A stretch of 50,800 nucleotides of DNA from Bradyrhizobium sp. YR681 (GTDB taxonomy: Bacteria; Pseudomonadota; Alphaproteobacteria; Rhizobiales; Xanthobacteraceae), in assembly GCF_000282615.1 (NCBI RefSeq), contig NZ_AKIY01000248.1:1-50800 (forward strand), in the 5' to 3' direction. The position numbers were made by a program, and so were the translations under genes. The notes under the pieces were generated by a model, which worked only from the letters and a program-made list of their open reading frames with translations, was not told the DNA's origin and did no database searches. The first letter of the stretch is position 1, and every line of letters begins with the position of its first letter. This document shows positions 32,647-40,633 of this stretch, piece by piece.

Positions 32647-33840
32647 GTGAGCACAGAGATCGCCGAATATCACAGCATCCGGCCGGCGCGGCGCGGCCTG
32701 CTGATCGCGTCCAAATGGCTCGTGCAGGCCGCGATCGTGATGGTGGTGGCGGGCCTCGTCATCTGGCTCGGCCTTGCGGTTCGTGAGGCACTGGCTCGCA
32801 AGGGCATCCAGTTCTCGTTCGGCTATCTCGGCAATGTCGCCAATTTCAGTCTCAGCGAAGGTTTTGTTCTCTCACGCGAGGGCAACTGGCCGGTGCTGGA
32901 GCTGTTCTCGCCGTCCCACAGCAATCTCCAGGCGCTGCTGGCAGGCCTTTGGAATTCGCTGAAGGTCGCGCTCTCGGCGATCGTCCTCTGCACGATGTTC
33001 GGGACGCTGGTCGGCATCGGCCGGCTCTCGACCAACTGGCTGGTGCGCAACCTCTGCTTTGGATGGGTCGAAGCCATCCGCAACACGCCGCTGCTGATCC
33101 AGATCGTGTTCTGGTATTTTGCGGTGGTCCTGCGGTTTCCGCCCGCCAATGCCGCGTCGAACTGGTTCGGCGGTCTTCTTGCCAGCCGTTCGGGTGTGTT
33201 TTTCCCTGGCATTGCGATCTCCGAGCGCGCGAGCATCGGCTCCTGGGGATTGCTCGCCATCACCTTCGCCCTGGTCATCGCCTGTGTCGCTCTGCGTGGA
33301 TTGCGGCTCCGGCTGATCCTGTTGGCGGCTGCGCTCTCGGTTCTGGTCGCAACCGCTGTCGTGGGCTTCCCCCTCGGCCTCGACCTGCCGGTCGCGACGC
33401 GCTTCGGTGCGCGCGGTGGCTTTGCGATTTCACCTGAGATGACGGCGCTTCTGATCGCGATCGTCGTCAACAGCTCCGCCTATGTCGCCGAGATCGTCCG
33501 CGGCGCGATCGAATCGCTGCCAAAGGGGCAATGGGAGGCCTCGGCCTCGCTCGGATTGTCGCGGTCACACACGCTGCGCGACATCATCCTTCCGCAGGTC
33601 TTCCGGATCGTCCTGCCATCGCTTGCCAACCGCTACATCAGCCTGACCAAGGACACCTCGCTCGGGATCGCCATCGGTTTCCCCGACCTGTTCAACGTCT
33701 ACGGCACCGTCTCCAACCAGACCGGGCGCAACCTCGAAGGCGTTGTGATCGTGATGCTGACCTACCTCGCGCTGAGCTGGATCATCAGCGCCTGCGTCAA
33801 CGGCCTCAACGCGCGCGTCAACGGACGGAGGGGGCGATGA
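32647..33840 (+). CDS. aapQ: Amino acid ABC transporter permease (AapQ type)
   Basis: The product is 397 aa, polytopic, and has the large size of AapQ rather than the short HisQ type. Landmarks are the segment EAIRNTPLLIQIVFWYF (about 150-165), the long inserted helices in the middle, and the EAA loop WEASASLGLSRSHTLRDI (about 300-315). The start is GTG at 32647 with GGGAGAG 5 nt upstream. The last four bases overlap the AapM start (ATGA). Confidence 0.92.
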   Translation: MSTEIAEYHSIRPARRGLLIASKWLVQAAIVMVVAGLVIWLGLAVREALARKGIQFSFGYLGNVANFSLSEGFVLSREGNWPVLELFSPSHSNLQALLAGLWNSLKVALSAIVLCTMFGTLVGIGRLSTNWLVRNLCFGWVEAIRNTPLLIQIVFWYFAVVLRFPPANAASNWFGGLLASRSGVFFPGIAISERASIGSWGLLAITFALVIACVALRGLRLRLILLAAALSVLVATAVVGFPLGLDLPVATRFGARGGFAISPEMTALLIAIVVNSSAYVAEIVRGAIESLPKGQWEASASLGLSRSHTLRDIILPQVFRIVLPSLANRYISLTKDTSLGIAIGFPDLFNVYGTVSNQTGRNLEGVVIVMLTYLALSWIISACVNGLNARVNGRRGR

Positions 33841-34970
33841 GCACGCTCGCGCTGCATTGGGTTCACCGCAACCTCTTCGCCAAGCCGTTCGATGCCGCGT
33901 TGTCGCTCGTCGTCATCCCGCTGCTGGCCTGGGCGGTCTATGCCTTTGGCCATTGGGCACTGATCGATGCGCATTGGCAGGTGGTCGGCGGCAGCTTCAA
34001 GGTTTTGATGGCCGGCATCTATCCCGCCGACCAGTTGTGGCGGGCATGGTTCGCCGTCGCGATACTCTGCGCGATGTTCGGTGCAGGCCTCGGCCTTTCG
34101 GTTCGCCCGGGGCGAGCCGCGTTGACGGTCGTGGCATCGCTCGCGATCCTGATCGCGGCCGGGGTGGCCGCCGCGATCAATCCGCATGCCGGTGTAGTCA
34201 CGGCCATCAGTGCCGTGCTCGGCATCGCGGCATGGATCGGCGTCCATCACGCGGCCGTGGACCAGCGCATCGTGCTGTCAGGGCTCCTTGCAGGGGTGGT
34301 CGCGATCTTCGTCGTGCTCTCGCCGCCGGGCTTCGAGGTCTGGGGTGGTCTCTTGCTCAGCGTCGTCCTGACCATTGCGGTCTCGATCCTGACCCTGCCG
34401 TTCGGCATCCTGCTCGCGCTCGGCCGGCAAAGCCGCGTCACCAGCCTGCGCCTGATCTCGACCGCCTATATCGAGACGATGCGGTCGGTGCCGCTGATCC
34501 TCGTCGTCTACTGGATCTGGATCATCGTGCCGCTGCTGGCGCCTGATACGTCGGTGCCGGGCCTGCTGCGGGGCATGGCCGGCTTTGCGCTGTTCTTCGC
34601 AGCCTATGTCGCCGAATATGTCCGCAGCGGACTTCAGGCGGTCCCAAGGGGGCAGATCGAGGCAGCGCGTTCGCTGGCGATGAACACCTGGACGCTGAAT
34701 GTCGAGATCGTCCTGCCGCAGGCGCTGCGGGTCGTCATTCCCTCGCTGGTCGGACAGATCCTCGACATCTTCAACGGCGCGACGCTGGTCTTCATCATTG
34801 GCCTCACTGATTTCCTGCGCGCAGGACAGATGATCCTTGCCGATCCCCAGAACAGCGGCCGGACCTACGAGATCTACGTTTTCCTGTTCGCCGTGTATCT
34901 CGCCATCGGCGGTGCCATCACCTACGCCTCGCGCCGCCTCGAAGCCCATCTCGCAAGGGGATCACGATGA
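33837..34970 (+). CDS. aapM: Amino acid ABC transporter permease (AapM type)
   Basis: The product is 377 aa. Seven to eight hydrophobic segments, ETMRSVPLILVVYWIW (about 220) and the EAA loop IEAARSLAMNTWTLNVEIV (about 275-290) identify an AapM-type permease pairing with AapQ. The ATG overlaps the AapQ stop by 4 nt, and its own stop overlaps the ATPase start by 4 nt, so the three genes are translationally coupled. Confidence 0.92.
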   Translation: MSTLALHWVHRNLFAKPFDAALSLVVIPLLAWAVYAFGHWALIDAHWQVVGGSFKVLMAGIYPADQLWRAWFAVAILCAMFGAGLGLSVRPGRAALTVVASLAILIAAGVAAAINPHAGVVTAISAVLGIAAWIGVHHAAVDQRIVLSGLLAGVVAIFVVLSPPGFEVWGGLLLSVVLTIAVSILTLPFGILLALGRQSRVTSLRLISTAYIETMRSVPLILVVYWIWIIVPLLAPDTSVPGLLRGMAGFALFFAAYVAEYVRSGLQAVPRGQIEAARSLAMNTWTLNVEIVLPQALRVVIPSLVGQILDIFNGATLVFIIGLTDFLRAGQMILADPQNSGRTYEIYVFLFAVYLAIGGAITYASRRLEAHLARGSR

Positions 34971-35749
34971 CCGCCATCCAGAGTGCGTCGCGCGACGCCA
35001 TCGTCAGCATCGGCCATCTCAACAAGTCCTTTGGCGCGTTCCATGTCCTGAAGGATGTCGATCTCGACGTCGGCCGCGGCGAAGTCGTCGTCATCATCGG
35101 CGCCAGCGGCTCGGGGAAGTCGACCCTGATCCGCTGCGTCAATGGCCTCGAGATGTACCAGAGCGGCCGCCTCACGGTGGACGGCTTCAGCATGCCGACG
35201 GAGGCCGATCGTGCGATCGGCGGCGAGAAGGAGCTGGCCAGGATCCGCAAGGGCGTCGGCATGGTGTTCCAGCAGTTCAACCTGTTTCCGCATATGAGCG
35301 CGATCGACAATGTCGCGATTGCACCGATCCGGGTTCGCGGCCGCAAGCCTGACGAGGCGAGGGCGAATGCATTGCGCCTGCTCGATCGGGTGGGCCTGCG
35401 CGACCACGCCCACAAGCTTCCAGCCCAGCTCTCCGGCGGTCAGCAGCAGCGCGTCGCCATCGCGCGGTCGCTGGCGATGGAGCCGCACATCATGCTGTTC
35501 GACGAGCCGACCTCGGCGCTCGACCCCGAGATGGTCGGCGAGGTGCTCGACGTCATGCGCGAGCTCGCGCGCGAAGGCATGACGATGATGATCGTGACTC
35601 ACGAAATGGGCTTCGCCCGCGAGGTCGCCGACCGCGTCGTCTACATCGATCACGGCCGCATTCTGGAGATCGGCACGCCGGCGGAGATCTTTGACCGGCC
35701 GACGCACGAGCGGACCAGAACCTTTCTCTCGCGCGTGCTTCGTCACTGA
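34967..35749 (+). CDS. aapP: Amino acid ABC transporter ATP-binding protein (AapP type)
   Basis: The product is 260 aa. Walker A is GASGSGKST (about 45-53), the Q-loop segment is MVFQQFNLFPHM, the signature is LSGGQQQRVAIAR and Walker B is IMLFDEPTSALDPEM, followed by the H-loop TVTHEMGF-type sequence IVTHEMGFAREVAD. This is the polar amino acid ATPase subfamily. It energises the AapQM permease pair. Confidence 0.95.
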   Translation: MTAIQSASRDAIVSIGHLNKSFGAFHVLKDVDLDVGRGEVVVIIGASGSGKSTLIRCVNGLEMYQSGRLTVDGFSMPTEADRAIGGEKELARIRKGVGMVFQQFNLFPHMSAIDNVAIAPIRVRGRKPDEARANALRLLDRVGLRDHAHKLPAQLSGGQQQRVAIARSLAMEPHIMLFDEPTSALDPEMVGEVLDVMRELAREGMTMMIVTHEMGFAREVADRVVYIDHGRILEIGTPAEIFDRPTHERTRTFLSRVLRH

Positions 35750-35808
35750 CGAAGCGGCCGCAATCGACGCCACCGCAAAATTCCGATCACCTGGAAAGAG
35801 GATGACAC

Positions 35809-37110
35809 ATGTCAATTTCGACGGGCGCAGCCCAGGCCCTTGCCACCGACCTCAACTGGCACAGCTTCTTCGGTGCCGATGCCCATCAGGCCGGCGCTGA
35901 CGTCGTCGCGCTGATCGACCAGGATCGCAAGAGGGAGGCGCTGTCCCTCAACATGATCGCCTCGGCCTCCTATGCGCCGCTTGGCCTGCGCCAGATCGAG
36001 GGGACTCATCTGGTCAACCGCGCACCGATGGGGCTGCCGGGCCGGCGCAGCGTCGCCAATTGCGAGGAGCTCGACGCGATCGAGAACCTCGCGATTAACA
36101 GGGCGAAGGCGATCTTCGGCGCCGAATACGTCAACGTGCAGGCACTGTCGTCGACCATTGCCAATGTCGCCGTCCTGCGCGCGATCCTGCCAACCGACGG
36201 CGCCCGGCTGCTCACCTTCGACGAGCTCGCCGGCGGCCATGTCAGCCACGGCGCGATGCGTCATATCACGGGCGGGAACCGCGAGGTGGTCTCGTTCGGC
36301 GTGACCCGCACCGGCGCGGTCGATCTGGACCAGGCCCGCGATCTCGCGCGCAAGACGAGGCCGCACGTCCTGCTCGCGGGCCCGTCGTCGTATCCGCGCG
36401 AGATCGATTTCGCGGGATTGAAGACCATCGCGGACGAGGTCGAGGCGCTGCTCTTCACCGACATCGCCCATGTCGCCGGCCTGATCGCGGCCGGCCTTCA
36501 TGCCAATCCGGTTCCGTACTCCGACGTCTCCACGAGCTCGACCCAGAAGACGTTATGCGGACCGCGCAACGGCGCCTTTGTCTTCGCCAGGGAGCGTTTT
36601 GGCGCCGCCATCGACGCCGCAATCTATCCCGGCCTGCAAGGTCCCGCGGCCTCGAACATGATCGCGGCGCGGGCGGTGCAGATGGAGATGATCACCCGAC
36701 CGGCCTTTGCGCAGTTGATGCGCGATGTCGTCGCCAATGCAAAGGCGTTCGGTGCGGGCCTGGAGGAGGGCGGCGTCGAGCTTTACACCGGCGGCACGGA
36801 CTCGCACATGATCATGGCCTATACCGGCGAGAGCTGGACGCAGCCGGAGTTGGTCGCGGGCCTCGGCGCTTACGGTGTGATCGGCAACGCCATGCGCGCG
36901 CCAGGGCTATCGGGTGAGCCGCGTACCGCGTTCCGGTTCGGCAGTATCGCGCTGACGATCCGCGGCTTCGATGCGACCGAGGCAGGAAACCTCGGGCGCG
37001 AGGTTGCGGACATTCTGCGCGCCGGCCCCAGCGCTCCCGTTGATGCCGCGCGGCTGCGTCGGCTGAAGGATCTGGCGAACGCCCATCCCATCCCGTCCTT
37101 CGTCGATTGA
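35809..37110 (+). CDS. Serine hydroxymethyltransferase-family PLP enzyme with altered active site
   Basis: The product is 433 aa and collinear with bacterial GlyA over its length. The PLP lysine is kept (K247 in STQKTLCGPR), as are D218 and H221 (TDIAHVAGL), the PLP-stacking His (GGHVSHG) and the carboxylate-binding Arg near 376 (FRFGSIALTIRG). Aligned to E. coli GlyA, Tyr55, Glu57, Tyr64 and Tyr65 are replaced (NRAPMGLPGRRSVANCE gives A72, M74, S81, V82), and His228 is Gln246. Glu57 and Tyr65 serve the folate-dependent chemistry, so ordinary SHMT activity is unlikely. An aldolase, transaldolase or other C-alpha chemistry on an amino acid is more likely (inference). It is 59 nt after the importer ATPase, with GGAAAGAGG before the ATG. 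Confidence 0.85.
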   Translation: MSISTGAAQALATDLNWHSFFGADAHQAGADVVALIDQDRKREALSLNMIASASYAPLGLRQIEGTHLVNRAPMGLPGRRSVANCEELDAIENLAINRAKAIFGAEYVNVQALSSTIANVAVLRAILPTDGARLLTFDELAGGHVSHGAMRHITGGNREVVSFGVTRTGAVDLDQARDLARKTRPHVLLAGPSSYPREIDFAGLKTIADEVEALLFTDIAHVAGLIAAGLHANPVPYSDVSTSSTQKTLCGPRNGAFVFARERFGAAIDAAIYPGLQGPAASNMIAARAVQMEMITRPAFAQLMRDVVANAKAFGAGLEEGGVELYTGGTDSHMIMAYTGESWTQPELVAGLGAYGVIGNAMRAPGLSGEPRTAFRFGSIALTIRGFDATEAGNLGREVADILRAGPSAPVDAARLRRLKDLANAHPIPSFVD

Positions 37111-37133
37111 TCCTGCAAATAGAGCCATTGATC

Positions 37134-38303
37134 ATGAATCGTCCCTACGACGTTGCTGCAATCCGCAGCCAGTTTCCCGTGACCGAGCGCCTGCTCTATC
37201 TCGATTCCGCCCACCAGACGCCGCTCGCCACCAGCGTTCGCGAGGCGCTGCTCGGCTTCTATCGGGAAGGCAGTGAATTCGGCGGCCCCAAGCCGGTCTG
37301 GCTCGATCGGGTCGAGCAGGTTCGTGCCCGCGCGGCGAAGCTCCTCAATGCTGCCCCATCCGAGATCGCTTTCACCAAGAACACGTCCGAGGGCATGAAC
37401 ATTGCCGCCAACGCATTGCCGCTCGTAGCGGGCGACAATGTGCTGCTGGTTGAAGGCGACCATCCCAACAACGCCTATGCCTTCCTTAATCTGCGCCGCA
37501 AGGGCGTCGAGGTTCGCTTCGTGCCACTGACGGGCGAGACGGCGCGTGCCGACATGTTTGCGCCCCACATCGATGCCCGCACGCGCGCGATCTCGCTCTC
37601 GCACGTGACCTTTCACGCGGGGCACCGTTTCGACATCGACGGCATCGGCGCCCTCTGCGCCGAGAAGAGGCTCTATTTCGTCATCGACGCGATGCAGTCG
37701 ATCGGTGTCGTCCCGCTCGATGTCGCCAAAAGCGGAGCAAGCCTGATCGGGGCGGGCTGCCACAAGGGGCTGCTGGTGCCGCAGGGCCTCGGCATCCTCT
37801 ATTGCCGGCAGGGCCTCGACGAGCTCCAGCCGGCCTATTTTGCCATGTCCAGCCTCGCTCATCCGCCCGGCGACTACATCGCGCGCGCGGACAACATGAC
37901 GCCGAAGCCGGACGCCGGGCGCTTCGAGATCGGCAATCTCAATCTGCCCGACATTCATGCGCTCGACGCCTCGCTCACGCTGATCGAGAGCGTCGGCCTG
38001 TCCGCCATCGAGGCGCATCTCTACGATCTCGGCGACCGCCTGATCGGGCGCATGGACGATCTCGGCGTCCGCCTCGTGGGGCCGCGCGACCGCGCCGATC
38101 GCTCGCCGCACATCTACGTGCTGGATCTGCCGGCGGATGCGTGGGCCGACTATTTTGCGAGCCGCAACGTGCGCGTGTCCCCGGAGCGTGACGGCATCCG
38201 CGTGTCGTTCGGCCTGTTCAACACGGCGGAGGATGTGGACCGGTTCGCGCAGGTGATCGCCGAGCGCGGGATGTTGCCGGCCCGCGCGGGCGCGGCTGCG
38301 TGA
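37134..38303 (+). CDS. Class V aminotransferase-fold PLP enzyme (NifS / isopenicillin-N epimerase-like)
   Basis: The product is 389 aa. Fold type I class V landmarks are LYLDSAHQTPL at the N terminus, FTKNTSEGMNIAANAL (around 85-100), the aspartate-containing FVIDAMQSIGVVPLDV, and the PLP-lysine segment GAGCHKGLLVPQG (about 210-222). No cysteine-desulfurase active-site loop with a conserved Cys is evident, so an aminotransferase, epimerase or lyase role is more likely than sulfur transfer. The ATG at 37134 is 23 nt after the stop of the SHMT-like gene, so it is in the same operon. Together with the Aap importer it suggests degradation of one amino acid. No terminator is clear behind it. Confidence 0.85.
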   Translation: MNRPYDVAAIRSQFPVTERLLYLDSAHQTPLATSVREALLGFYREGSEFGGPKPVWLDRVEQVRARAAKLLNAAPSEIAFTKNTSEGMNIAANALPLVAGDNVLLVEGDHPNNAYAFLNLRRKGVEVRFVPLTGETARADMFAPHIDARTRAISLSHVTFHAGHRFDIDGIGALCAEKRLYFVIDAMQSIGVVPLDVAKSGASLIGAGCHKGLLVPQGLGILYCRQGLDELQPAYFAMSSLAHPPGDYIARADNMTPKPDAGRFEIGNLNLPDIHALDASLTLIESVGLSAIEAHLYDLGDRLIGRMDDLGVRLVGPRDRADRSPHIYVLDLPADAWADYFASRNVRVSPERDGIRVSFGLFNTAEDVDRFAQVIAERGMLPARAGAAA

Positions 38304-38645
38304 ATATCATGGATGTATCGAGCGAAGCTAAGTCTTCGCCGCGCGACGGCCTCTGGTGTCCCGGACGCGCTGCAACGCTCTTGGCGTTGCTGCGCTGCGT
38401 CCGGGGCACGCATGGTCAATCGAGGCGCGCCCTTTCCACATCGTCGTTGCGAGCCGTATGCGCCCGAGCATCCGGGCGCCGGACCGTTCAAGCCGGCTGA
38501 CCCATGATGACATCGTGCACCTGTTTTGCCCGACGGGTCAAGTCATAATTCGAAAAATACGAAATGGCAAAAAATACGAAGTCATGACAGAGGCTTGGCT
38601 ACTGTGCATGGGGTTGTTTTCGTATTTTTGTCTTGAGTCGCGCAC
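38304..38645. other. Intergenic region with palindromic repeat
   Basis: This is 342 nt between convergent genes. GTGTCCCGGACGCG (from 38357) pairs with a near complement ending CCGGGGCAC at 38409, forming a long imperfect hairpin of dispersed-repeat type. CACCTGTTTTGCCCGACGGG begins at 38518, also a sequence I associate with Bradyrhizobium intergenic repeats. The stretch 38545-38640 is AT-rich with ATTCGAAAAATACGAA, but no supported gene is seen. Confidence 0.5.
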
Positions 38646-39347
38646 TCAGCCCCTCGGCCCGCGCAGCTGCGCCGTCAGCCTGTCCATCGCCTGCGCCGCG
38701 TCGCGCCATTGCGACAGCCAGCTGCGCGGAAAGCGGAAGGTGAGGTCGGCGCCGCCGACGCGGCGCTCGGACAGGCACATGCCGGGCGTGGATGCATCGC
38801 GCGTGCAGCGCGCGGTCAGCGCGGGGCTTGCGGCCGAATAGAAGTCCTCGCTGCCGTAAGGCGTCTCGGCGCGGAACGTCCGCATCGTCAGCCCGTCCTC
38901 GGGCGGGGTCGTGGCCTGGTCGAGATAGCGCGGATAGATCGTGGCCGTGCGCTGCTCGGGCGAGAGCGCATCGTGATGCGCCGCGATCGACAGGAAGATG
39001 CGGTCGATCGGCTGCATCGTCGTTTCCACCGCATCGGCGGTGACGTGTTTCGGCGCGCCGGGTGGCTCCAGCGAGGGATAGAGGAAGTCGAGGTCGATGC
39101 GCTCCTGCGGTCCGGAGTGGCGCTGGATCTTCATCCGGATCGCGGCTGCCGGCAGGTTGAACAGCGTGCCGCCGACGCTGACCGGCAGCTTGTCCGGCGC
39201 GCTCGCGCCGCTCGTGCCCCAGGTCGGCCACAGCAGATAGGCGACCAGCGCGATCGCGCCCACCGCCGCAGCTCCGCCGAGCACGATCGGCACGACATGC
39301 GCCCGGGTGCGGAGAGAACGAGGGGAGGCTGCCGAAAACACCGTCAT
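38646..39347 (-). CDS. Hypothetical protein with one N-terminal membrane helix
   Basis: The product is 233 aa. After a basic N terminus (SPRSLRTRAHV) there is a single helix VLGGAAAVGAIALVAYLLW (about 22-41), so it is probably a bitopic inner-membrane protein with a periplasmic domain of about 190 aa. That domain has four Cys-poor beta-rich segments and one pair of cysteines (ARCTRDASTPGMC, possible disulfide). No family is recognised. The 224-nt gap upstream (39348-39571) has a GGGACCGGGGAGGGCCC short stem and otherwise nothing I can identify. Confidence 0.65.
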   Translation of the reverse strand: MTVFSAASPRSLRTRAHVVPIVLGGAAAVGAIALVAYLLWPTWGTSGASAPDKLPVSVGGTLFNLPAAAIRMKIQRHSGPQERIDLDFLYPSLEPPGAPKHVTADAVETTMQPIDRIFLSIAAHHDALSPEQRTATIYPRYLDQATTPPEDGLTMRTFRAETPYGSEDFYSAASPALTARCTRDASTPGMCLSERRVGGADLTFRFPRSWLSQWRDAAQAMDRLTAQLRGPRG

Positions 39348-39571
39348 GATGGAAGCGCGCGTGGGACCTGAAGTCGGCCGGTGGCCGACGAATCAGCGGC
39401 GAATATGCCATGCGGCGGCGAATTCGCGCAGCGTTCCCGGCTGCAGGGACCGGGGAGGGCCCTGCGTGGGCCGGGCGGCGGCGTTAACCTTCGCTTAAGG
39501 ATAATGTAGCGTTAACCCGCACTCTTTGTCACAGGAAGGTACCTCGCGTTGCGTAAGGGCGGACCGTTCCG

Positions 39572-39901
39572 ATGACACCTGAAGCTCTCAATACTTTCTT
39601 CTCGATCTGCATCGGTTTCGCGCTCGCGGGCGCGCTCGTGAGCGGATATCAGGCCGCCACGCAGCGGCCGGCCGGCTTCGGCCTATTGCAGGACGGCGTG
39701 GCGCCGAGGACGTTCGCGGCGGTGCCGTTCCTGGTGTTCGCGGCGCCCTTCATCATCATGCGCAACACGCTGCGTGGCATGCGGGTGGAAAGCCGCCGCG
39801 TGGAATTCGTGATGATGGCGACCGTCATCGCCGGCTTCTGGAGCATGATGAGCGGCACCTTCTTCCTGATGACGCTGCGCGCGACCGGCGTGCTGGGCTG
39901 A
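39572..39901 (+). CDS. Small hypothetical membrane protein
   Basis: The product is 109 aa with three predicted helices: FFSICIGFALAGALVSGYQ (about 9-27), FAAVPFLVFAAPFIIM (about 48-64), and MMATVIAGFWSMMSGTFFLM (about 81-100). It resembles small uncharacterised membrane proteins of Rhizobiales; I am not certain of a DUF number. It is a single plus-strand gene upstream of the carbonic anhydrase gene, 74 nt away. Confidence 0.65.
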   Translation: MTPEALNTFFSICIGFALAGALVSGYQAATQRPAGFGLLQDGVAPRTFAAVPFLVFAAPFIIMRNTLRGMRVESRRVEFVMMATVIAGFWSMMSGTFFLMTLRATGVLG

Positions 39902-39975
39902 CACGCCTTCGAGGCCGCCCTTTGCTTCAGGGCCGCCGTTTCGCTATGGCTGGGTCAACCTGACAGGAGACCTTG

Positions 39976-40506
39976 ATGGCGATCTACGAGCTCGACGGGC
40001 AGGCGCCCGATCTTCCCGCCGACGGCAATTATTTCATTGCCGAGACCGCCACCGTGATCGGCCGCGTGCGCCTGAAGCCGGGCGCCAGCGTCTGGTTCGG
40101 TGCGGTGCTGCGCGGCGACAATGAATGGATCGAGATCGGCGAGGGCGCCAACGTGCAGGACGGCTCGACCTGCCACACCGACCTCGGTTTCCCCATGGTC
40201 ATCGGCAGGAACTGCACCGTCGGCCACAACGTCATCCTGCACGGCTGCACCGTCGAGGAGGGCGCGCTGATCGGCATGGGCTCGATCGTGATGAACGGCG
40301 CCAGGATCGGCCGCAACAGCATCGTCGGCGCAGGTTCCGTCATCACCGAAGGCAAGGAGTTCCCCGAGCGCTCGCTGATCATCGGCTCGCCCGCGCGCGT
40401 GATCCGCACGCTCGATGACGCCCAGGTCCAGAAGATGGGGAGCGCGGCGAGGTTCTATGTCGCCAACGGCCCGCGCTTCACGAAGGGGTTGAAGCGGATC
40501 GGCTGA
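39976..40506 (+). CDS. Gamma carbonic anhydrase family protein
   Basis: The product is 176 aa with a left-handed beta-helix of hexapeptide repeats. The metal ligands of the gamma class are visible: His in STCHTDLGFP, and the pair in VGHNVILHGC. The PaaY/YrdA-type segments SVWFGAVLRGDNEWIEIG and GSIVMNGARIG are present. The function is carbonic anhydrase-like or a relative of unknown activity; many bacterial members are not shown to be active. AGGAGA precedes the ATG at 39976 (TTG at 39973 directly before it is less likely). It is cytoplasmic, trimeric by family. Confidence 0.9.
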   Translation: MAIYELDGQAPDLPADGNYFIAETATVIGRVRLKPGASVWFGAVLRGDNEWIEIGEGANVQDGSTCHTDLGFPMVIGRNCTVGHNVILHGCTVEEGALIGMGSIVMNGARIGRNSIVGAGSVITEGKEFPERSLIIGSPARVIRTLDDAQVQKMGSAARFYVANGPRFTKGLKRIG

Positions 40507-40633
40507 GACGCCGATGCCGCCCCCGGGCTGGCTTTGCCGCGGTTCCGTACCGTAAAAATACCGGCGCGAACTTTAAGCCTCCGCTAGCGCTACAGGGGTA
40601 CCGTGGAGCCTTCTCAACCACGGAGGCGGCGCC

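Noticed and set aside
36870..38111. Minus-strand frame opposite the class V aminotransferase gene
   Set aside because: Shadow frame with no motif; the plus strand has intact PLP motifs.
38304..38645. Possible pseudogene or mobile element remnant after the aminotransferase gene
   Set aside because: Only palindromic repeat sequence and AT-rich spacer are seen; no transposase-like or broken coding frame.
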